From: Solirubrobacteraceae bacterium | GTDB lineage: Bacteria; Actinomycetota; Thermoleophilia; Solirubrobacterales; Solirubrobacteraceae | Direction of reading: 5' to 3' | Assembly: GCA_029263125.1 (NCBI GenBank) | Contig: JAJCYD010000007.1 | Coordinates: forward strand, 62,001 to 126,000 | Length of the DNA stretch: 64,000 nucleotides | Shown here: in pieces, positions 17,430-26,962 of the stretch | Position numbering within the stretch: the first letter of the stretch is position 1 | Layout of the letters: the number at the start of each line of letters is the position of its first letter | Notes under the pieces: model-generated | The model's database searches: none | What the model was told of the DNA's origin: nothing | What the model saw: only the letters and a program-made list of their open reading frames with translations | Position numbers and translations under genes: made by a program

Positions 17430-17648
17430 GCCAACCTCGACGCGGGCGACCCAAGATCGCCGGGCGCGCTGGAGCTCGCCGCGCCGATTAGAGACGGTCG
17501 CTACAGCTTTGACGAACGTCTGTCAGATGAGGTTGTCGCCCAGATCGGCCAACGCGGCGTCGTCCATTGCTACGCGCTGTTCACGGGCCACGACCTTCGC
17601 AGCGTGCGAGGCGAGACGCGCTCCTCCGAAGTGCTTGGCACGCGTTGA
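17430..17648 (+). pseudogene. Decayed C-terminus of a second trypsin-like protease gene
   Basis: The frame ending at TGA 17646-17648 encodes about 60 residues matching, nearly residue for residue, the last 60 of the intact protease at 17690-19528: API-DGRY-FDERL, then V-AQI, then a Y-LFTG stretch, then RGE, then S-EVLG at the terminus. Upstream of about 17430 the similarity is lost, and no protease domain, signal peptide or start fits. It is therefore the 3' remnant of a tandem copy. The surrounding 17103-17430 holds no gene I can support on either strand. Confidence 0.7.
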
Positions 17649-17689
17649 GGCGCCCGCTTGCTCAAGGTTTTCGTCATGCATCCGACACG

Positions 17690-19528
<1,839 letters not shown>

Positions 19529-19584
19529 GCGCGCTGAACCGACCGCGCCCGGCGGCGGTTTCGCCGGACGCGCGTGAAGTTCAT

Positions 19585-19858
19585 GGACCGTGCACCCTCA
19601 ATCGAAACGCACCCCCGGACGCTGCCACATGCGATGACTCCGGCTCGGGTACTCCCGTTGCGCGTATCGGTGACCGCTTAAGGCTGCTTCCTTCCGGACC
19701 TGACCTGATTCACGGGCCAACACCGCACGGGACCCGGGCCATCAGCACCACCGCAGGCGGGCTGACCCCGAAGGCCGCGCCCCTCGAGAGGGGATTCGGC
19801 CTCGCTATAGCGGATTACGAGCGACAGGGCACCGCTGACTCCCCGCCTAGCACGGTCC
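19585..19858 (-). ncRNA. ffs: Signal recognition particle RNA, large form with Alu domain
   Basis: The minus strand carries the universal SRP helix-8 sequence CAGGTCAGGTCC, a GGAA tetraloop, then GGAAGCAGCC, near 19684-19708. About 150 nt upstream lies the Alu domain: GTGCTAGGCGGGGAG, then GCGGTGCCCTGT, AATCCGCTATAGCGAG and GAATCCCCTCTCGAGGGG. The two ends pair exactly (GGACCGTGC at 19850-19858 with GCACGGTCC at 19585-19593), so the RNA is about 274 nt, not the short 4.5S type. Flanking helix-5 segments also pair (CCCGT with ACGGG, GGGT with ACCC). A TAGACT at 19866-19871 is suitably placed as a -10 box. Confidence 0.92.
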
Positions 19859-19891
19859 GCTGCGGAGTCTAGTCCCATAGGGTCCTCGGCC

Positions 19892-20068
19892 GTGGACCGC
19901 AAGCGCATCCTCTGGACCGTGACGCTGTTCTTCGGCTGCTACGTGCTGTTCAGCGGCATCGATACGGCCGCCTCGGGGAGCGGCAAGGCGGTCTCGCTGG
20001 CGATCCAGGCCGCCGCGGCCGCCGCGGTCATCGTCGCGCTGATCGTCATTGTCCGCCGCCGATCCTGA
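19892..20068 (+). CDS. Small two-helix membrane protein (58 aa)
   Basis: GTG at 19892 opens a 58-codon frame. The product starts MDRKRILW, has a first hydrophobic helix (TVTLFFGCYVLFSGI), a short polar loop with SGSGKA, and a second helix (IQAAAAAAVIVALIVIV) ending in RRRS. The positive ends on both sides suggest both termini in the cytoplasm. The family is unknown to me. It lies between the divergent SRP RNA and the tetR promoter and is too short to be caught by length-limited gene calling. Confidence 0.6.
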   Translation: MDRKRILWTVTLFFGCYVLFSGIDTAASGSGKAVSLAIQAAAAAAVIVALIVIVRRRS

Positions 20069-20073
20069 GGCGC

Positions 20074-20105
20074 TTGACACGACGAGTGAGTGAGTGCATA
20101 CTCAC
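20074..20105 (+). promoter_or_regulatory. tetR promoter with overlapping palindromic operator
   Basis: TTGACA at 20074-20079 and CATACT at 20097-20102 are separated by exactly 17 bp, an unusually good sigma-70 promoter for this genome. A palindrome GTGAGT-GCAT-ACTCAC at 20090-20105 covers the -10 box, just before the tetR start at 20114, as expected for autorepression. A related palindrome sits in front of the downstream transporter gene. Confidence 0.75.
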
Positions 20106-20113
20106 ACCGTCGC

Positions 20114-20692
20114 ATGGTTGCCCCCAAGACCTCACCACGCACGCTGTCGACCGCCGATGACCGTCGCGAGCAGATCCTCGCCGCCGCAGAGCGCGTCTTC
20201 GCCGCCCGCGGACTGCACGGGACGCCGACGATGGAGATCGCCAAGGCGGCGGGGCTCTCGCAGGCCTACCTCTTCCGCCTCTTCCCGACGAAGTCCGAGC
20301 TCTTCACGGCATTGACCGCGCGCTGCAACGCGCGCATTCGCACGACCTTCGCGGATGCGGCCGCGGATGCGAGGTCGGCCGGCGAAGACGTGCTCGCGGC
20401 GATGGGTGCCGCGTATGTCGGACTGCTGGGCGACCGCGACCTCCTGCTCAACCAGTTGCATTCGCATGCGGCGTGCGACGACCCGCCGATTCGCGAGCAG
20501 ATGCGAGCCGGCTTCGCCGAGCTCGTCGAGCTCGTCGAGCGCGAGTCGGGCGCTGACCCCGAGACCGTGCGCATGTTCTTCGCCCAGGGGATGCTGCTCA
20601 ACGTTCTCGCCGCGATGGACGCCCAGGCCGTCGATGCGCATTGGGCATTCGTGCTGCTCGGCCCGAAGCGCGCCGGGCAATGCGACGTTTGA
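20114..20692 (+). CDS. TetR family transcriptional regulator
   Basis: This 192-residue one-domain-plus-ligand-pocket regulator. The N-terminal HTH reads REQILAAAERVFAARG, then MEIAKAAGLSQAYLFRLFPTKSEL, typical of TetR. The C-terminal part is helical and would bind the inducer. The start ATG at 20114 follows a strong promoter whose -10 box is covered by a palindrome. The MFS exporter begins 54 bp after its stop and has a similar palindrome, so the regulator most likely represses both itself and the pump. Confidence 0.92.
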   Translation: MVAPKTSPRTLSTADDRREQILAAAERVFAARGLHGTPTMEIAKAAGLSQAYLFRLFPTKSELFTALTARCNARIRTTFADAAADARSAGEDVLAAMGAAYVGLLGDRDLLLNQLHSHAACDDPPIREQMRAGFAELVELVERESGADPETVRMFFAQGMLLNVLAAMDAQAVDAHWAFVLLGPKRAGQCDV

Positions 20693-20702
20693 TTTCCCCA
20701 CA

Positions 20703-20722
20703 AAGTGAGTGATCGATCACAC
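20703..20722 (+). promoter_or_regulatory. Probable TetR operator before the MFS gene
   Basis: A perfect palindrome GTGATCGATCAC lies at 20709-20720, preceded by GTGA and followed by AC. It shares the GTGAGTG / CAC half-site style of the operator in front of tetR. It lies in the 54-bp gap between tetR and the transporter, upstream of the AGGAGAGG ribosome-binding site at 20731-20738. Confidence 0.55.
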
Positions 20723-20746
20723 ATGACTCCAGGAGAGGACGACCCG

Positions 20747-22186
20747 ATGACCCGCTCAGACACCACCGCGCCGCACGCCGGCTGGACGCTCGCGATCGTC
20801 TCGGTCGCACTGTTCATGGCGACGCTCGACAACCTCGTCGTCGGCGTCGCCCTCCCTTCCATCCGCATCGACCTCGGTGGATCGATCGAGTCGCTGGAGT
20901 GGACGGTGAACGCCTACACCCTCGCCTTCGCCGTGCTCCTGATCACCGGCGCGGCGCTCGGCGACCGCTTCGGGCGCAAGCGGATGTTCATCGTCGGCAT
21001 CGGAGTCTTCACCGGCGCGAGCGCGCTCGCCGCCCTCGCGCCCAGCATCGATTCGCTGATCGCCGCTCGCGCCGTTCAGGGATTCGGGGCGGCGATGGTC
21101 CTGCCACTGACGCTGACGCTGCTGTCCGAAGCCGTCCCCGCCGCCAAGCGCGGCATGGCGTTGGGCATCTGGGCGGGAGTCAGCGGCCTGGGGGTCGCGC
21201 TTGGCCCGTTCGTCGGCGGCGCCGTGGTCGAGGGGATCGCGTGGCAGTGGATCTTCTGGCTCAACGTGCCGATCGGGCTGGCGCTCATCCCGCTGGCGGC
21301 CCGCAGGCTCAGCGAGTCCCGCGGTCCCGCCGACCGGCTCGACCTGGCGGGGCTCGCGCTCGCCGGCGGCGGGCTGTTCGGATTGACCTTCGGCATCGTC
21401 CGCGCCACGGCGTTGGGCTGGACCTCGGCGACCGTGCTCGTCTCGATCGGCGGCGGCGTGGCGCTGCTGCTCGCCTTCGTCACGTGGGAGCTGCGCGCCC
21501 CCGCCCCGATGCTGCCCATGCGCTTCTTCTCCTCGCGCGGATTCTCGGCCGCCAACGGCGTGTCGTTCGCCATGTTCTTCGGGGTCTTCGGCGCGATCTT
21601 CCTGCTGTCGCAGTTCTTTCAGACCGCCCAGGGCTACGGTCCCTTCGAGGCCGGCCTGCGGACGTTGCCGTGGACCGCGATGCCGATGCTCGTCGCGCCG
21701 ATCGCCGGCCTGCTCAGCGATCGCATCGGTGCGCGCCCGTTGATGGTGGCGGGGCTTGCGCTGCAGGCCGTCGCGATGGCCTGGCTGGCGACGGTGACCT
21801 CGGCGGATGTGGCCTATTCGGCGCTGATCGTGCCCTTCATGATCGCCGGCACGGGCATGGCGCTCGTGTTCGCGCCCTCGGCGAGCGCGGTGTTGAGCGC
21901 CGTTGAACCCAGGGAGGCCGGCCAGGCGTCCGGCGCGACGAACGCGATCCGCGAGCTCGGCGGAGTCATGGGCGTCGCGGTCCTGGCGTCGGTGTTCAGC
22001 GCCAACGGCTCATTCGCCTCGCCGCAGGCATTCAGCGACGGCGTCGTCTCGGCGCTGCCGATCGCGGCGGTCGTGCTCGCGGCCGGCGCGCTGATCGCGC
22101 TCTTCGTGCCGGGCATCCGCACAACTCGCACGTCCACGCCACCCGTGGCCGCCGAGCCCACAACGGCGGTCCGCATGCCGGCGTGA
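20747..22186 (+). CDS. MFS drug transporter, DHA2 (EmrB/QacA) type
   Basis: This 479-residue proton-driven exporter has about 14 helices. Recognisable motifs are FMATLDNLVVGVALP in helix 1 (DHA2 motif D1), the motif-A loop GDRFGRKR between helices 2 and 3, and a motif-C-like segment GVSGLGVALGPFVGG in helix 5. The start at 20747 is supported by AGGAGAGG eight bases upstream; an alternative Met 14 codons earlier lies inside the operator. It is paired with the upstream TetR regulator, so it is an inducible efflux pump of unknown substrate. Confidence 0.92.
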   Translation: MTRSDTTAPHAGWTLAIVSVALFMATLDNLVVGVALPSIRIDLGGSIESLEWTVNAYTLAFAVLLITGAALGDRFGRKRMFIVGIGVFTGASALAALAPSIDSLIAARAVQGFGAAMVLPLTLTLLSEAVPAAKRGMALGIWAGVSGLGVALGPFVGGAVVEGIAWQWIFWLNVPIGLALIPLAARRLSESRGPADRLDLAGLALAGGGLFGLTFGIVRATALGWTSATVLVSIGGGVALLLAFVTWELRAPAPMLPMRFFSSRGFSAANGVSFAMFFGVFGAIFLLSQFFQTAQGYGPFEAGLRTLPWTAMPMLVAPIAGLLSDRIGARPLMVAGLALQAVAMAWLATVTSADVAYSALIVPFMIAGTGMALVFAPSASAVLSAVEPREAGQASGATNAIRELGGVMGVAVLASVFSANGSFASPQAFSDGVVSALPIAAVVLAAGALIALFVPGIRTTRTSTPPVAAEPTTAVRMPA

Positions 22187-22231
22187 GCCGCGGACGTTGA
22201 CCGCGGGCAGCTCGGCTGGTGGGATGGGCTC

Positions 22232-23107
22232 ATGGCAGAGCGCGATCCCTTCGGCCGGCTGCCCGGCGAGGACACCCTGGCTGGGCTCGGCTCGCTGGGC
22301 GACGGCGTGGTGCCGCCGTCAAGCGCCGAGACCGTGCAGGCCGAGCCGTCAGAGCCCGACGCGGGCACCGGGGCGGCGGCCTGGGGCCAGCCCACGGCGC
22401 CGCCCGAACGCGAGCCGAGCACCGGCGCTCCGCACGAACGCGGGCCGAGCACCGGCGCGGGAGAGCGGCAGCCGCCAGCCCGGGCCTCGCGACCGGCGGC
22501 CGCCCGACGCTCGTCGCGCATCGTCCGCGGCGTCGTCCTCGCGATCGCGGCCGTCGTCGGGCTGAACGTCGTGGCCGCGCTGCTGATCGACACCGCCACC
22601 GTGGAGCAGAGCTCTGAGCCGGCCGTCGCGACCAAGGCTCCAGATGCGCGCGACGTCCCCGCTTCCGACGCCCCCGCGCCCGTCGGCCTGCAGGAGCGAT
22701 CGCTGCTGCTGCGCGGCAACCTCGCCCCCGCGTTGCAACGGCTGCGCACGAGTGGCCTGGGCAGGCTCTACAGCCTGCGCCTCGCGCCCGAGCGCATCGA
22801 CGCCCAGCTGCTGACCAAGAGCGGCAGGCTGCGGTTCGTGCAGCTGCGCCACGACGGCGAGCTGCGCCGGCTGTCGCTGAGCGGTCCCGGCTTCAACCGG
22901 CTGCAGACGATCCCGTTCGCGCGGGTGGACGCGTCCGCGCCGGCACGCCTGGCACGCAGCGCGGCGGGGCGCTCCAGGCGGCCGGTCAGCCAGGTCAACT
23001 ACCTCGTGTTCAGCAACGTCATCACTTCGGGGTGGTCGGTCTACATGAAGAGCGGCGCGAGCTTCCGCGGCGACGTCCGCGGCGCGATCGTCCGCCGCAC
23101 CTCCTGA
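22232..23107 (+). CDS. Hypothetical single-pass membrane protein with disordered N-terminus
   Basis: This 291-residue protein has an acidic, Pro/Glu/Ser-rich cytoplasmic N-terminus of about 95 residues, with a short internal duplication of EREPSTG / ERGPSTG. One transmembrane helix follows (about 97-118, RGVVLAIAAVVGLNVVAALLI). The external part of about 170 residues contains a beta-like repeat pattern (LYSLRLAPERIDAQL, LRFVQLRHDGELRRLSL). I do not recognise the family. It lies 45 bp after the MFS stop; linkage with that gene is not obvious. Confidence 0.65.
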   Translation: MAERDPFGRLPGEDTLAGLGSLGDGVVPPSSAETVQAEPSEPDAGTGAAAWGQPTAPPEREPSTGAPHERGPSTGAGERQPPARASRPAAARRSSRIVRGVVLAIAAVVGLNVVAALLIDTATVEQSSEPAVATKAPDARDVPASDAPAPVGLQERSLLLRGNLAPALQRLRTSGLGRLYSLRLAPERIDAQLLTKSGRLRFVQLRHDGELRRLSLSGPGFNRLQTIPFARVDASAPARLARSAAGRSRRPVSQVNYLVFSNVITSGWSVYMKSGASFRGDVRGAIVRRTS

Positions 23108-23272
23108 GCGAGTCATTGCGTCAGGGCGCACAAGCGCCTACAGTTCGCGCCGTGACGTCTGTCCTTCACACACCTGTCCTCAGCGCCACAACTGCCTAGT
23201 CAGGCACCCGGGCTCCGGCCCGCCCGCCCGTCTGCCGACCGTGCGCCCGACGACGATGTGGAGGAACTCCTG

Positions 23273-24298
23273 ATGCAGGTCATCCCCGCCGGCCTCGGCC
23301 GGCGACCGGATCTGCAAGCCGAGCTTCAACGGCTCGGCGAACCGCTCTTCACGGCCGGCCGGGTGCTGGCTCAGCACCGCGGGCGCTGGCTGGTCGCGGG
23401 CCTCGACGGCACGCCGCAGCTGGTCGCCGCGCGTGGTCGGCTGCGCTCGGCGTCGCAGGCGCCGGTCACGGGCGACTGGGTCGCCCTGGACGGCGACGGA
23501 TTGATCGCGGCGCTGCTGGAGCGTCACGGCACGATCGTGCGCCGTGCGGCGGGCGCCGCGTTCGCGTCGCAAGTGCTGGCGGCGAACGTCGATCTCGTGC
23601 TGGTGGTCGAGCCATTGCCCGACCCCGAGGTGCGCCGCGCCGAACGGCTCGTGGCCCTGGCGCTCGCGGACGGCGTTCCCGCGGCGCTCGCACTCACGAA
23701 GGCCGACCTCGATCCGTCGGCGGATGCGGTCGCTCGGCAGGTCGGCCGGCGCCTGGGGCTGGCCGACGCGCTGGCCGTCAGCATGCGCGACGACGGCGCG
23801 GTCGCGGCGGTGCTGTCGCTGCTGGAGCCCGGGTCCACGACGGTCCTGCTGGGGCCGTCGGGGGCCGGCAAGTCGACGCTCGTCAACGCCCTGCTGGGCG
23901 TCGAGCGCCAGGAGGTCGGCGCCGTCCGCGAGCACGACGGACGCGGCCGCCACACGACGGTGACGCGCGAGCTGCTCGCCCTGCCCGGCGGAGCGCTCGT
24001 CATCGACACTCCGGGCATCCGCGAGGCCGGGCTGTGGGAGGGCACCGGCGACGCGTTCTCGGACATCGAGGAGCTCGCGGCACGCTGTCGCTTCGCCAAC
24101 TGCTCGCACGGCAGCGAGCCCGGCTGCGCCGTACGGGAGGAAGGCGACCCGGAGCGCGTGGCGGCGTGGGAGAAGCTGCAACGCGAGCAGGCGTGGGTCG
24201 AGGATCGGCGAGCGGCCGCGCGTGATCGGGCGTCCCGAGGACGCCAGCACAGCCGCATCCAGCGCGAGGCGCGGCGGATGAAGGGCGACGACGAGTAG
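23273..24298 (+). CDS. rsgA: Small ribosomal subunit biogenesis GTPase RsgA
   Basis: This 341-residue circularly permuted GTPase matures the 30S subunit. An OB-fold (about 25-95) comes first, followed by G4 (LTKADLD), then G1 GPSGAGKSTLVNALLG, then G3 DTPGIRE. A zinc-binding C-x-x-x-x-C-x-H-x-x-x-x-x-C module (CRFANCSHGSEPGC) and a basic tail complete it. The ATG at 23273 has GGAGGAA six bases upstream; an in-frame GTG at 23258 would overlap that ribosome-binding site and is rejected. Confidence 0.93.
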   Translation: MQVIPAGLGRRPDLQAELQRLGEPLFTAGRVLAQHRGRWLVAGLDGTPQLVAARGRLRSASQAPVTGDWVALDGDGLIAALLERHGTIVRRAAGAAFASQVLAANVDLVLVVEPLPDPEVRRAERLVALALADGVPAALALTKADLDPSADAVARQVGRRLGLADALAVSMRDDGAVAAVLSLLEPGSTTVLLGPSGAGKSTLVNALLGVERQEVGAVREHDGRGRHTTVTRELLALPGGALVIDTPGIREAGLWEGTGDAFSDIEELAARCRFANCSHGSEPGCAVREEGDPERVAAWEKLQREQAWVEDRRAAARDRASRGRQHSRIQREARRMKGDDE

Positions 24299-24361
24299 GA
24301 CGGCCGTCGGCTCGTGAGTCCAGGTAACCGCGTCATTGCGCGACGCGGCGCCGACGGATGG

Positions 24362-25780
24362 CTACCCCCCGGATGCACGACGCCGGCTGGCGCTTCCTCG
24401 TAGCCGCCGCGTCGCCCGCGCGATCCGCGCCACGCCCGGCTCGGCGCGCCGGCCCGCTTCGATCGACTGCGCCAGCAGCTGCATCGGATGCAGCAGCGGG
24501 AGCTCGCGGTCCAGGCGCTTGAGGTGCGCGGCGATCTGCAGGGTGCAGCCGGGGTTGGCGGCGGCGATCGCGTCGGCTTCGCACGCGAGCAGGTTCTCGG
24601 CCTTGCGGGCGCCGAGCTCTGCGGCGGCCTCGGGGCGCGTGAGGTTGTAGATGCCCGCCGAGCCGCAGCACAGCTCCCACTCCTTGGGCTCGACCAGCTC
24701 GATCCCGGGGATCGAGCGCAGCAGCTGCCGCGGCTGGGAGCGCACGCCCTGGGCGTGGGCGAGATGGCAGGCGTCGTGGTAGGCGACCTTCATCTCGATC
24801 GCACCCCGCGGCGCGCGCGCCGGCACGCTGGCCAGCAGCTCGTGCACGTCGCGCGCCTTGGCGGCGACCGCCTCCGCACGCGCGCTCCACTCAGGGTCGT
24901 CGCGCAGCAGGTGTCCGTAGTCCTTGATCGCCGAGCCGCAGCCCGCGGCGTTGACCACCACGTGGTCGTACTGCTCGAAGGCCTCGATCGTCGCCTTGGC
25001 CAGCGGCAGCGAGTCCTGCTCCTGGCCGGCATGCAGGCCCAGCGCGCCGCAGCAGCGCGGCGCGTGCGGCGCGTGCACCTCGAAGCCCTCGGCCGCGAGC
25101 ACCGCGACCGACGCGGCGTTGACGTCGCCGAAGTACGCGCGCTGCACGCAGCCCTGCAGGAAGCCGACCGTGCCCCGGCACTCGCCGTCCGCGAGTGTCC
25201 GGCGCGGCAGCCGGCGCACCGTGTCGCGCAGCCGGACCGCGGGAGCCAGCTCGCTCAGCGTGCGCAGCGTCGGGAGGCGCTGCAGCAGCCGCAGACGCTG
25301 CACTCCCGCCAGCAGACCGGAGCGCCGCAGGACCACCAGCAGCGGGACCGTCGCGCGAAGGCGGCTCGGGTAGGGAAACGTCGCGAACACCATCCGCCGC
25401 AACAGCCGCTCGCGCCGGCTGCGCGGATGCTGGCGCTCCACCTGCTGGCGCGTGTCCTCGATCAGCAGGTCGTAGCGCACGCCCGACGGGCAGGCCGTCA
25501 CGCACGCCATGCAGCCCAGGCAGTTGTCGAAGTGGCCGACCATCGTGTCCGACAGCTCGCTGCCCTCGGTCAGGCCCTCGCCCATCAGCACGATGCGACC
25601 CCGCGGCGAGTCCATCTCCTCGTTCCACAGGACGTAGGTCGGGCACGTCGGCAGGCAGAAGCCGCAGTGCACGCAGTCATCGACGAGCGCCTGGTCGGGT
25701 GGCTTGTGGTCGTCGAACGCCCGATCGAGCACGCGGTCGATCGGGTTCGCGTCGTCGCCGAGAGCGCTGTCGATCGGCAC
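24362..25780 (-). CDS. glcF: Glycolate oxidase iron-sulfur subunit
   Basis: This 472-residue subunit passes electrons from the FAD subunits to the quinone pool. Two 4Fe-4S ferredoxin motifs are present: C36-x2-C39-x2-C42-x3-C46-P, and a second CLGCMACVTACP near residue 90. Two CCG domains of heterodisulfide-reductase type follow (RCCGALGLHAG and LCCGSAGIYN). The GTG at 25780, 13 bases after the glcE stop, is taken as the start. An Arg-rich tail beyond residue 445 is longer than usual. It is the third gene of a glcD-glcE-glcF operon. Confidence 0.9.
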   Translation of the reverse strand: MPIDSALGDDANPIDRVLDRAFDDHKPPDQALVDDCVHCGFCLPTCPTYVLWNEEMDSPRGRIVLMGEGLTEGSELSDTMVGHFDNCLGCMACVTACPSGVRYDLLIEDTRQQVERQHPRSRRERLLRRMVFATFPYPSRLRATVPLLVVLRRSGLLAGVQRLRLLQRLPTLRTLSELAPAVRLRDTVRRLPRRTLADGECRGTVGFLQGCVQRAYFGDVNAASVAVLAAEGFEVHAPHAPRCCGALGLHAGQEQDSLPLAKATIEAFEQYDHVVVNAAGCGSAIKDYGHLLRDDPEWSARAEAVAAKARDVHELLASVPARAPRGAIEMKVAYHDACHLAHAQGVRSQPRQLLRSIPGIELVEPKEWELCCGSAGIYNLTRPEAAAELGARKAENLLACEADAIAAANPGCTLQIAAHLKRLDRELPLLHPMQLLAQSIEAGRRAEPGVARIARATRRLRGSASRRRASGG

Positions 25781-25793
25781 TAGCGGACCACTA

Positions 25794-26960
25794 CTAGATG
25801 CCGCCCGCGAAGATCGCCGGGTTGCAGGTCGAGGTCGGATCAAAGCGCGCCTTCACGCGGCGCATCAGCACGAGCGCGGCGTCCTCGGGGTGATCCCACG
25901 GATCGAGGTGCTCGCGCACGTAGGCGGGCGCGTCGAGCACGACGCACGGCGACGGGGCGAGCACCTGGCGCACGCGCGCGATCGAGGTCACGAGCTCGCC
26001 GGGAGCCGCGGGCGGCAGGGAGATCCACGACAGGCCCAGGCCCGCGCGCCCGACCAGCGACGCGTCGCCCACCTGCGCGGCGATGCACGCGTCGGCCAGC
26101 TGGGTCGGTCGTCCCGACACGCGCACGACCGCGCCGCCATCCACGCTGCGCTGCCCGGCGCGCTGGGCAGCCCACAGCGGCTCGTCGTCCTCGATGACCG
26201 CCGCCTGCACCCCCGCTTCGGCCAGCAGGCGCTGAGCCGCCGCCGCCTGGTCGGCCGCGGCCACGCCTCCGAATCGCGCGAGCACCATCCCCAGCGACGA
26301 GCGCCAGCGCACATCCAGCGACTGCAGCTCAAGCGCACTGTGCGACAGCAGGCTCGCAGCCTCCGCGAGCGCGACCGGATCGTCGGTCGTGCCTGTCGCG
26401 GTCGCCTGTGCGCGCGGACGTGGGTGCAGCCGCACGGCGACCTCGGCGATCACGCCGAGCGTCCCGAACGAGCCGCAGAAGAGCTTGGCGAGGTCATAGC
26501 CGGCGACGTTCTTGATGACCTTGCCACCGGCTTTGGCGACCGTGCCGTCCGACAGCGCGACGGTGACGCCGAGCACGAGGTCGCGCGGCCCGCCGTAGCG
26601 GTGGCGCAGCGGACCCGAGTCGCCCGCGGCGATCAGGCCACCGACCGTCGCGCCGTCACCGGCGCCCAGCGGCGCGTCGAGAGCGAGCATCTGCCCGGCG
26701 GCGGCGAGCGTGGCGTCGAGCTCGCCGAGCCTGACGCCCGGCTGCAGGACGGCCGTCAGGTCGCCCGCGTTGTGCTCGACGATCGCGTCGAGTCCGCCGG
26801 TGTGCAGGTGCAGGCCGGCTTCGGCTCCCGGATGCCCCCAGGGCTTGGTGCCCGAGCCGGCGATCCGCACGGCGATCGCGTCGTCGGCACAGGCGCGCAG
26901 GAGCCCGGCCGCGTCGTCGGCCGTGCTGGGGCGCTCGGATCGCACCGTCCCCGTCGCCAT
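25794..26960 (-). CDS. glcE: Glycolate oxidase FAD-binding subunit
   Basis: This 388-residue GlcE-type flavoprotein has an FAD-binding PCMH fold of the vanillyl-alcohol-oxidase family with RIAGSGTKPWG near the start. It continues with LGAGDGATVGGLIAAGDSGPLRHRYG and GGKVIKNVAGYDLAKLFCGSFGTLGVIAE, the hallmark GlcE segment. The C-terminal lid ends in RFDPTSTCNPAIFAGGI, as in the family. The start Met at 26960 lies two bases after the glcD stop. It forms a complex with GlcD and GlcF that oxidises glycolate to glyoxylate. Confidence 0.92.
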   Translation of the reverse strand: MATGTVRSERPSTADDAAGLLRACADDAIAVRIAGSGTKPWGHPGAEAGLHLHTGGLDAIVEHNAGDLTAVLQPGVRLGELDATLAAAGQMLALDAPLGAGDGATVGGLIAAGDSGPLRHRYGGPRDLVLGVTVALSDGTVAKAGGKVIKNVAGYDLAKLFCGSFGTLGVIAEVAVRLHPRPRAQATATGTTDDPVALAEAASLLSHSALELQSLDVRWRSSLGMVLARFGGVAAADQAAAAQRLLAEAGVQAAVIEDDEPLWAAQRAGQRSVDGGAVVRVSGRPTQLADACIAAQVGDASLVGRAGLGLSWISLPPAAPGELVTSIARVRQVLAPSPCVVLDAPAYVREHLDPWDHPEDAALVLMRRVKARFDPTSTCNPAIFAGGI

Positions 26961-26962
26961 GA

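Noticed and set aside
17180-17434. Minus-strand frame of 84 codons (SVASIFVVRRSLRHGARKLA...)
   Set aside because: Some residues look natural, but there is no start context, neighbour or family, and it lies in decayed DNA next to a pseudogene.
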